In this document: positions 31,135-37,962 of the stretch, piece by piece
How positions within the stretch are numbered: the first letter of the stretch is position 1
How the letters are laid out: the number at the start of each line of letters is the position of its first letter
Source: Halobacteriales archaeon
Lineage (GTDB): Archaea; Halobacteriota; Halobacteria; Halobacteriales; SKNY01
DNA length: 64,000 bases
Direction: 5' to 3'
Assembly (NCBI GenBank): GCA_007118975.1
Contig: SKQO01000003.1
Span: 1-64,000, forward strand
Notes under the pieces: generated by a model
Seen by the model: the letters and a program-made list of their open reading frames with translations, nothing else
Database searches by the model: none
Told to the model about the DNA's origin: nothing
Made by a program: the position numbers and the translations under genes

Positions 31135-31446
31135 TTATTTGCAACCATTGATCTTTGCTATGGCCATACACCATGCCCTTATAATTGTTGTGTGAACGAA
31201 ATTCCGGGAGCGAATAACGACCAAAATAACAAGAAGAGATCATATTGAACGAGGGGGAAGACATCGAGAACCGGAAGCCATCGCGATATTCAAAAACACA
31301 ACACTCAAATCCCCGGAATAGAGCCGCCTCAAACCCGAATAAGCATCAAATGAGCCACATTTGTATCGTTGTCATGCGACTTCTCCATCGCGGAAAGAGC
31401 AGAATCATTAACCGACCACTGGATCGACCTGTAATAATTAAAAGTA
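31135..31446. other. AT-rich divergent promoter region inside the eCIS locus
   Basis: 312 bases between the divergent starts of the disordered linker protein (minus) and the DUF4157 gene (plus). It is markedly richer in A and T than the flanking genes and holds several TATA-like tracts (31179-31186 minus; 31432-31444 plus, with TAATAATTAAAAG). No convincing gene lies here. It is the natural place to control cargo and baseplate expression together. Confidence 0.55.
31179..31186 (-). promoter_or_regulatory. TATA-like element for the lower eCIS operon
   Basis: On the minus strand ATTATAAG lies 45-52 bases before ATG 31134, giving a predicted 5' leader of about 20-25 bases for the lower eCIS unit. 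Visual call. Confidence 0.4.
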
Positions 31447-34224
31447 ATGACTGACGGCCATCGCCGAACTTCTCGAGATAAAGAAGCGGGCGCCAGGCAT
31501 GACGGCGTCAGCCGAACGACCCAGTCCGCTACCGGTCGCTCCCTGAAAGCGCAACTGCAGCGGGGACTCGGGAACCAGGCGGTGCGGGAACTCGACCTTC
31601 AAGAGGCGGGCTCGCCCGTGGTTAGTCACCCATCTGATCGGTCCGAACAGGAGGCAGCCCGTATCGCAACGGAGCTGTCGAGCAGACCTGACGCTTCCAC
31701 TGGGAGCGCCCACCATTCAACATTCGATACCGATGAACGGAGCACACCTCCGGGGTCGACGGAGGGACCGTCGCTGCCGGCGGATCTCACCCGAGCTGTC
31801 GAGGGACGGTTCAACGACGACCTCTCCGACGTACGAATTCATACCGATTCGTCGGCGAACGACGTCGCGGAATCGATCGATGCCGAAGCATTCACCGTCG
31901 GCAATCACATCGGATTTGCATCGGGGGCATTTCGCCCGGATTCACGGACGGGACGGAGAGTGCTGTCCCACGAACTCGCCCACGTGCTCCAGCACCGGGG
32001 CCACGCCGGAATGAAAACACCAACCGGTATGGTCCACCGGCAAGCACGCGGCACCTCGCGTGAGACAACCGAAAACCCGCGGCCGACAGCGGAAGCCGCC
32101 GAAGAGCGTCCCTCGCCAGCACCACAGCCAGTTTCGGGCGTCTGGATCGGCAATGAAAACGATTTCACCACGCATCGGATCTACGAACTCCACGAGCCCC
32201 ACGGATACCAAGTAGACCTCCCGGAGCGACGCATCTCGATTACCGTCGAGACCGAGAGAGTCCCCTGGGTCGCGCTCGAGGAACAGATAGCGGAGATGTG
32301 GGGATATACAATCGTGCGGGGGCCGATCCAGCTCGCGGAGTTTCATCTGTCGAACGAGCAGGTACAGGTCGAGACCGCACATTCGATTCTCGACCTGGAA
32401 ACCGGCGCCTTGGTGGCCGACGTCCGCGCCTGGGCCCTCGAGGATCGATATCCCGAGTTCGAGCGGTTCAGCGAACGATATCTCATTCCAGCAACGAGCG
32501 CGGATACGGGTGTCCCCAGTGGTTCTTACCGCAACATCGGCGAGCTCGAAGAACGGCTGTCCCTGCGGTACGCGCTCGTGCGGACTGATACTCCGACTCT
32601 CGAGGGAGAAGTCTTCGATCGGTCCGTTGCGCTCGAATCGACCGACTACGCTGGCCTGGACGCGCACGGGAATCGATATGAGGTATGGCAGAACGGCGAT
32701 GGATCCTACCTCATCTACCAGTTTTCGGACGACCTACCGGGCGAGCATCTCCAGTCACATGTCCGCGGCTCGATCCCGGCCCTTGCGAGTGCCGTTTCGG
32801 AAAGCGGACTGCAAGTGGTCAAGCAGAACCCGGTGGGACAGCCGACCGCCATGTATGTGAGAGGTGGGGAAGTCGCACACGAAGTTCGCGAGGTCGATGG
32901 TGGGCTGGAAGTCGATCTCTCCGAGGAAGGGCATGACACCATCCGCACCGGAGCGCCCGACATCGACGCCCTCGGCTTCAGCCTCCCGGACGGGTATCTA
33001 GTCCATGACATCGTGAGTGGCAGGTACAGTCGATCGAAATACGGGGGATTGGCCGGAACACTTGGGCCGGACCGATTCGAAGAATCGGAGGCGCCGGCCC
33101 TCGAAGCGGTCGAGGTCGTCACTCACACCGGCGACAGCGAGGAAAAATCCGCCGTCGAGGCGACAGACATCCGCGAACAATGGCTCCACGCGATCGAGAC
33201 CGCGGAATCGGTGCTCGACAACACGTGGGAACAGTACTCCAACTACCGCACACAGTATAATGATTCGCGGGTTATGGCGACCACCGCGGGGGTCGTCGAG
33301 TTCTTCAGCCGTGCATCGTTCGACCCGACCGAGTACTACCAGGCGAGGACGCACTTCAACAACGCACGATCCGCCATCGTCACGCATCCGATCAACGTCG
33401 AAGAGGCAGCGCATGAACTCCACGCGGGCGAGAGCATGATTGCCGACGTCCAGCGCGAATACGCCGAGTTCATGCAGCAAAATATCGATACCGGTGAAGC
33501 GATAGTCGACCACCTGGAAGACATCGAAGATGCCTCACAGTCGGTTATCGAAACGATCGCCAAGGCCAAGTACGGTACGTACGGCGGGATCGTCATCGGG
33601 GCCGTTTACCAACACATGGGGCAGGATGCCGCCCGCCAGTTAACGGAAGGGCATCTGGCGAATCTCGATAACGAGCAGCGGCAAACTGCGTGGGCGGAGG
33701 TCGACTGGAGTGAGAATGTAGGGGGCGTCGTCCGAACGAGCATCCAGGGGATTCTGACGGACCTGATCAACAGTGGGATCGGAACCGGGATCGATCGGTT
33801 CGACGGTGCCGATGAGAGCACATTGGCCACGGTCGTCGAAGAGTACCTCAAAAACCTCACCGGAGAGATTGCAAGCGAGGCGGCCGAGGCGGTCGAGGGT
33901 ATCGATCCCCGATCCGAGGGGTTTGAAACGTTCCTCGCGGCCCTGATCGATGGTGCAATCGCTGGGCTTGCTGAGGCTGCATCGCTCGATACCTTCGTCG
34001 ATACGTTTTTCGACGTCGTGAGCGAGGAACTCGATAAACCCGGGTGGGTCACCTACGAGCGGATGGGCTGGGGAGAAGAAGTGCAGTTCGGGTCGGCCGA
34101 TGACCTCAAACTCGATGACGATATTGAGCTCGACGGCGAGATTATCGAGCTGATTTCGACGCTGGAGGACCTGTTCGGGACCGTGATCGACGACGCCATC
34201 GAGAAGATCGAAGAGCGCCGCTGA
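31447..34224 (+). CDS. DUF4157 protein: likely eCIS cargo (or tape measure)
   Basis: 925-aa protein, the only plus-strand gene in the eCIS locus. The N-terminal tail contains LQRGLGNQAVREL, a motif I associate with DUF4157 proteins. The DUF4157 domain follows (about 112-190) with the zinc-protease-like HELAH at residues 175-179 in VLSHELAHVLQHRG. Residues ~230-560 are beta-rich and unassigned; ~575-925 are largely helical and acidic. DUF4157 is a hallmark of eCIS-linked effectors. No known toxin fold was recognised. Since no separate tape measure is seen, a length-setting role is an alternative. It converges on the ATPase gene 34 bases away. Confidence 0.8.
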   Translation: MTDGHRRTSRDKEAGARHDGVSRTTQSATGRSLKAQLQRGLGNQAVRELDLQEAGSPVVSHPSDRSEQEAARIATELSSRPDASTGSAHHSTFDTDERSTPPGSTEGPSLPADLTRAVEGRFNDDLSDVRIHTDSSANDVAESIDAEAFTVGNHIGFASGAFRPDSRTGRRVLSHELAHVLQHRGHAGMKTPTGMVHRQARGTSRETTENPRPTAEAAEERPSPAPQPVSGVWIGNENDFTTHRIYELHEPHGYQVDLPERRISITVETERVPWVALEEQIAEMWGYTIVRGPIQLAEFHLSNEQVQVETAHSILDLETGALVADVRAWALEDRYPEFERFSERYLIPATSADTGVPSGSYRNIGELEERLSLRYALVRTDTPTLEGEVFDRSVALESTDYAGLDAHGNRYEVWQNGDGSYLIYQFSDDLPGEHLQSHVRGSIPALASAVSESGLQVVKQNPVGQPTAMYVRGGEVAHEVREVDGGLEVDLSEEGHDTIRTGAPDIDALGFSLPDGYLVHDIVSGRYSRSKYGGLAGTLGPDRFEESEAPALEAVEVVTHTGDSEEKSAVEATDIREQWLHAIETAESVLDNTWEQYSNYRTQYNDSRVMATTAGVVEFFSRASFDPTEYYQARTHFNNARSAIVTHPINVEEAAHELHAGESMIADVQREYAEFMQQNIDTGEAIVDHLEDIEDASQSVIETIAKAKYGTYGGIVIGAVYQHMGQDAARQLTEGHLANLDNEQRQTAWAEVDWSENVGGVVRTSIQGILTDLINSGIGTGIDRFDGADESTLATVVEEYLKNLTGEIASEAAEAVEGIDPRSEGFETFLAALIDGAIAGLAEAASLDTFVDTFFDVVSEELDKPGWVTYERMGWGEEVQFGSADDLKLDDDIELDGEIIELISTLEDLFGTVIDDAIEKIEERR

Positions 34225-34258
34225 CGGGAGTGCATCGTCGGGATGCATCCTCGTAGCC

Positions 34259-36454
34259 TCACTCGAAGGCGGTTCGATACTCGCCAAACGTCTCGAAATC
34301 GTGGAGCTTCCCGATCTTTTGAAACTCGCGGCGCAAGGCCCTGACCAGATGGTCCATCGTTACAGTGCCTGTATCGGCCCCCATCAACGAGGCCGTCAGG
34401 GCGACGTTCTTGATCGACCCCCCGGCCAGTTCGAAGGTGGCGAGATACTCGTAGTCTAGCTCCGCAACTGGTGTATCCGCCGGAAAGATTCCCTTCCAGA
34501 TCTCCCGTCGTGCGGTCTCGTCGGGCATCGGGAAATCGACGGTCGCATTGATCCGTCGCTTGAACGCGTCGTCGATGTTGTCCTGGAGGTTCGTCGCCAT
34601 GATGACGCACCCGTCGTGGTCTTCCATCCGCTGGAGCAGGTAATCCACCTCGACGTTGGCGTACCGGTCCCGTGAATCGCCGATGTCGGTTCGTTCACCG
34701 AAGAGGGCGTCCGCCTCGTCGAAAAACAGAATGGCATTGCTGTGCTCGGCCTGGTCGAACACTCGTCCGAGGTTCTTCTCCGTTTCCCCGATGTACTTGC
34801 TGAGGATCGAGGATAGATCGAGTTTGTAAAGCGAAAGACCCACGTCGGCGGCGATTACCTCAGCTGCCATCGTCTTCCCCGTTCCAGGCGGACCAGTGAA
34901 CAGGAGATTGATGCCATTCCCCAGACTGAACTTCTCTTCGAACCCCCATTGCTCGTAGACCGTCCCCCGGTGTCTGATCCCAGCGGCGACTTCCTGCAAA
35001 TGCGCCAGCGTGTCCGGCGGTAGCACGATGTCGTTCCAGTCGTACGCCGGCTCGAGCCGTTGTGCGCACCGATCCAGTGCTGATTCACTATGCATCCGAC
35101 ACGCTTGTTCAAAATCGGCCCTCGAGGGTGCGCCCTCGGCGATTGTCGCTGCCGTTGCAACGGCGTCCTCGATCTCGCCGCGTGTGAGGCGAAACAGTCC
35201 CGCCAGCGTCTCGAGATCAATACTGTCAGGCACCCCGCCGATATCCTTCCAGATCGCTCGTCGTTGTTCGTAGCCGGGGCGCTCGAAAGGAATTCGAGTA
35301 AGGCGATGGCGATCCAAGATCGATTGCTGTGTGGCGGACATGAGTACGTCACCGGAGACGAACACGTGACACGGGATCTCGGCGAGTTCCGAAACTACAT
35401 CCTCGAACGAGGGAACCTGCCGATCCACTCGTGTTTCGTGCTCGACCTCAGCCTGTTCGTCTCGTTCCTGTGCTTCGAGCGCCGATACCCCGTAGAGATG
35501 GAGTGGCGCACCACGGAGCCGTGCATCTCGGGCGAGTGCACCCACCTTCGTTTCGACCGGCTCATCGAGAAGTTCGTCCGCATCTATTCGGTAGAGCGGC
35601 ACGTCCACGCGGCCGGCGACCGCCTCGATTGCGAGGCAGGCTCTGCGCACGTCCGGGCCCGTACAGGCTACAAATTCGAAGCGGTCGGGCGAACGTGGTG
35701 GCTTGTTTGTCCCAGCGAGCTGGTTTGAAATCGAGCGAAGCTGTGATCGGTGAGTCCCGATCCCTGCAACGTCGTCGAGATCGGTTGTTGGGCGCACGAA
35801 AGTACCTTCGGTCTCCAGCTCCCCTGTTGCATCGTCACCCTCCAACAAATACGAAACGACGGCTGAGGGGATTCGAGCCTCGCGCCCGGGACGGGTGGAC
35901 CCACCTTCGAGACGAACCAGTAGTTCTCTCCGAAGGGTGCCGCGTGGTGCAAACAATCCCGTGAGCGAGAGCGGATCGGTCGTTCCCGCCGCCAGCACCC
36001 GTCGGAGCAGTTCCTCGGTGGGTCGTACCCGCGTGATGTCATCGCGGAGGTACCCGAAAATCTTCTCGTACTTTCGGTCGAGGTCGGGTAGCAACGCCAG
36101 CAGGAACGCGTCTCGTTCGAGGGGCGTTAATCCAAACTCGTCGGCGACCCTGACGAGACGGAGATCGACACCCTCGGCAGCACTCTTCCGTTCTTTTCGT
36201 CGCACGTGATCGGTCAAGCGATCGAGTTCCGGCGAACGCGTGGCCGACCCGGACGAGCGTTCGGTTTCGGGGTCAAGTAGTCGAGCCACTTCTTCGTCGG
36301 AAACAAAATAGCCGCCCATCCCCTGTTCACGATCGACACCGTCGCTCCAGCAATCCTCGACGTGGCGACGGAGCAACAGCTCGGCCCGGCCACACTCCGC
36401 TCGCAGGTGTTCCAGATTGCTCTCGTATGCTTCTACCGCCTGTTCGCGTGCCAT
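34259..36454 (-). CDS. AAA+ ATPase, CDC48-like (Afp15/Pvc15 type)
   Basis: 731-aa ATPase of the eCIS-associated AAA+ group, thought to help assemble or recycle particles. The N-terminal ~220 residues are helical (LTDHVRRKERKSAAEGVDLR). An inactive-looking first AAA-like region follows (VFVSGDVLMSATQQSIL). The active module comes last: Walker A near residue 520 (LLFTGPPGTGKTMAAEV), Walker B near 573 (AILFFDEADALFGE), and sensor region MATNLQDNIDDAFKRRI with a downstream RRINA arginine. Its ATG follows the TAA of the tube gene directly. It closes the upper eCIS unit. Confidence 0.92.
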   Translation of the reverse strand: MAREQAVEAYESNLEHLRAECGRAELLLRRHVEDCWSDGVDREQGMGGYFVSDEEVARLLDPETERSSGSATRSPELDRLTDHVRRKERKSAAEGVDLRLVRVADEFGLTPLERDAFLLALLPDLDRKYEKIFGYLRDDITRVRPTEELLRRVLAAGTTDPLSLTGLFAPRGTLRRELLVRLEGGSTRPGREARIPSAVVSYLLEGDDATGELETEGTFVRPTTDLDDVAGIGTHRSQLRSISNQLAGTNKPPRSPDRFEFVACTGPDVRRACLAIEAVAGRVDVPLYRIDADELLDEPVETKVGALARDARLRGAPLHLYGVSALEAQERDEQAEVEHETRVDRQVPSFEDVVSELAEIPCHVFVSGDVLMSATQQSILDRHRLTRIPFERPGYEQRRAIWKDIGGVPDSIDLETLAGLFRLTRGEIEDAVATAATIAEGAPSRADFEQACRMHSESALDRCAQRLEPAYDWNDIVLPPDTLAHLQEVAAGIRHRGTVYEQWGFEEKFSLGNGINLLFTGPPGTGKTMAAEVIAADVGLSLYKLDLSSILSKYIGETEKNLGRVFDQAEHSNAILFFDEADALFGERTDIGDSRDRYANVEVDYLLQRMEDHDGCVIMATNLQDNIDDAFKRRINATVDFPMPDETARREIWKGIFPADTPVAELDYEYLATFELAGGSIKNVALTASLMGADTGTVTMDHLVRALRREFQKIGKLHDFETFGEYRTAFE

Positions 36455-36898
36455 TTATCCGACTCCGAACGCCCGGAGGCCCTCGTGTGCAATCTCGAGG
36501 GTTTCGATCGCGACGTCGCTCCCCTCCGCGGAGAGGTCGGGACCCTCCCAGCGCACGGGATATCCGTTCTGGAACTCCCACCCTCGCACCTCGACGCCGG
36601 ATTGATCGAGCAGAATGATACGGCCAGTTCGTCGCTGTGCGGGTCCATGAAGCGACTCGGCGACCCACGTCCACAGCTCGTGTGAATTCGTGAGTCCTTT
36701 CTGAAACGTGAGGTTTGGAAAGGTAATTCGCGTCGGCAGCGAGTGGGTGTAGTGGTTGCGCCCGCCCTCCTTGTACTCCTCGGTCTCGACCTCCATCTCG
36801 AGACCCTGTACATCAGAGAAGCCCGCAACGAGCAACGAGTCGAGTTCGACGTGAAACCGGAAATCGAGATACGGGTCGATCCGCTCGCCGGTCGTCAT
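36455..36898 (-). CDS. Tail tube protein, second copy (gp19-like)
   Basis: 147-aa inner-tube protein of the T4 gp19/Hcp-like family: PYLDFRFHVELDSLLVAGFS at the N-terminus, EYKEGGRN loop, LTFQKGLT strand and the closing VRGWEFQNGYPVRWEGP with AIETLEIAHEGL. It is related to the tube gene at 37510 but clearly divergent, like Afp1 against Afp5; it may form the first ring at the baseplate or be the variant tube subunit. Its start is linked to the upstream 55-aa gene through a 7-codon bridging frame with ATGA overlaps. Confidence 0.92.
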   Translation of the reverse strand: MTTGERIDPYLDFRFHVELDSLLVAGFSDVQGLEMEVETEEYKEGGRNHYTHSLPTRITFPNLTFQKGLTNSHELWTWVAESLHGPAQRRTGRIILLDQSGVEVRGWEFQNGYPVRWEGPDLSAEGSDVAIETLEIAHEGLRAFGVG

Positions 36899-36914
36899 TG
36901 GTCGAACAACCCAC

Positions 36915-37082
36915 TCATGGCTCCGATTCCTCGTTCATCCGTTCGTTGATGGCGCTTATCTCCTCGCACCACCGGCGACGTTCCCAGTGGGGCATCTCGA
37001 GAATCGTCTCGTGCTCCCAGCCGAAGTGGTAGGCCACGAAGGCGACCTCCTCGAACAGTTGGTCGACTGGATAGCCCGTCAT
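36915..37082 (-). CDS. DUF6760-type 55-aa eCIS protein
   Basis: Small acidic protein of 55 aa: MTGYPVDQLFEEVAFVAYHF, then EHETILEMPHWERRRWCEEI. This GYP-x-D-x-L-x-E-E-V-A...H-x-E-R-R-R-W pattern is that of the short proteins placed between tube and chaperone genes in other eCIS loci (DUF6760 as I recall). Its start overlaps the stop of the 133-aa gene in ATGA, suggesting translational coupling, as for two-part tail assembly chaperones (lambda G/T-like). A chaperone role is inferred from this arrangement. Confidence 0.8.
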   Translation of the reverse strand: MTGYPVDQLFEEVAFVAYHFGWEHETILEMPHWERRRWCEEISAINERMNEESEP

Positions 37083-37480
37083 TCCGCCTCCGCGTTTCCC
37101 GCGACCACCTCGTCCTGACCGTGTACCTCGACTGTGAAGGACTCACCACAGTCCGGACAGGTTGTCTCGATTGCGTCCGCCCCTTGGGTGTTGATGCGCT
37201 CATACAGCCCCTGCAAGTATTCCAGATCGGAGACGAACAGGTTCTCGATGACGTGCGGTGTCACATTGTCGAGTGTGCCGAGGCGCGTCACGACTCGTGC
37301 GAGCAGGATGACTGTCAGATAGGAACCGTTCGACTGTACCCGTGGATCTTTCAGAGGCTTGATCTCGTCTGCCGCCGTCGCGAGCCGCATCACCCCCTCC
37401 CGATGGAGATTCCCCTCGTCGTCCGCGTATCCCTGCGGCAGAGTGAACTCGAATTCCGTTTGGAGGACGCCTCCACTCAT
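37079..37480 (-). CDS. Phage tail assembly chaperone-like eCIS protein
   Basis: 133-aa protein with TEFEFTLPQGYADDEGNLHR, EGVMRLATAADEIKPLKDPR and VTRLGTLDNVTPHVIENLF, a pattern I recognise from conserved short proteins encoded between the two tube genes in bacterial eCIS. Helical core, with a single CPDCG cysteine pair near the C-terminus (half of a zinc ribbon at most). Position between tube genes and overlap with the next small gene fit a tail assembly chaperone. No chaperone activity can be proven from sequence. Confidence 0.8.
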   Translation of the reverse strand: MSGGVLQTEFEFTLPQGYADDEGNLHREGVMRLATAADEIKPLKDPRVQSNGSYLTVILLARVVTRLGTLDNVTPHVIENLFVSDLEYLQGLYERINTQGADAIETTCPDCGESFTVEVHGQDEVVAGNAEAE

Positions 37481-37509
37481 GTGGATTCAACCGTCTCGGG
37501 CATCGGCGA

Positions 37510-37950
37510 TCACTCCACCCGGGCCATCCCTTCGTGTTCGATCTCCATGCTCTCGATCGCGACCTCTGCACCTTCGGCGTCGAGGTCCGGCGCGTCGTAG
37601 CTCGACGGCCACGCCTTCCGGAACTCCCAGCGGGCGCCCGGGTTACCTTCCTCGTCGAGGACGATCACCGCGATATCCTGACGAGCGTCGTCGACATTGC
37701 CTCGTTCGACCTGTTCGCGCCACTCCCAGAGCTCGATGGAATCGTCGGTGACGCCAGACTCGAGCGACAGCGTGCCGAAGTCGTTGAGCCCCCAGAGCTT
37801 GCGCATGGTAGGCCGATCGTTTCCTTCGCGATACTCCACGGGATCCGTCGAGTTCTCCGGCAAGGTACAGCTGCTGAAGCCGGCCTTGACGAGGTCGTCA
37901 AACTCGAGCAGGAATCGCGTATTCCGGTAGGGTCCGTGTCTGTCTGCCAT
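37510..37950 (-). CDS. Tail tube protein, main copy (gp19-like)
   Basis: 146-aa inner-tube protein directly downstream of the sheath (12-base gap). The gp19/Hcp-like fold shows RNTRFLLEFDDLVKAGFSSC, VEYREGNDRPTMRKLWGL, SLESGVTDDSIELWEWREQV, and ARWEFRKAWPSSYDAPDLDA. The DRPTMRKL-GL loop is a usual eCIS tube feature. Its place right after the sheath suggests this is the major tube subunit through which cargo passes. It shares the closing IESMEIEHEGMARVE pattern with the second tube protein. Confidence 0.94.
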   Translation of the reverse strand: MADRHGPYRNTRFLLEFDDLVKAGFSSCTLPENSTDPVEYREGNDRPTMRKLWGLNDFGTLSLESGVTDDSIELWEWREQVERGNVDDARQDIAVIVLDEEGNPGARWEFRKAWPSSYDAPDLDAEGAEVAIESMEIEHEGMARVE

Positions 37951-37962
37951 GATTTTGCTCCG

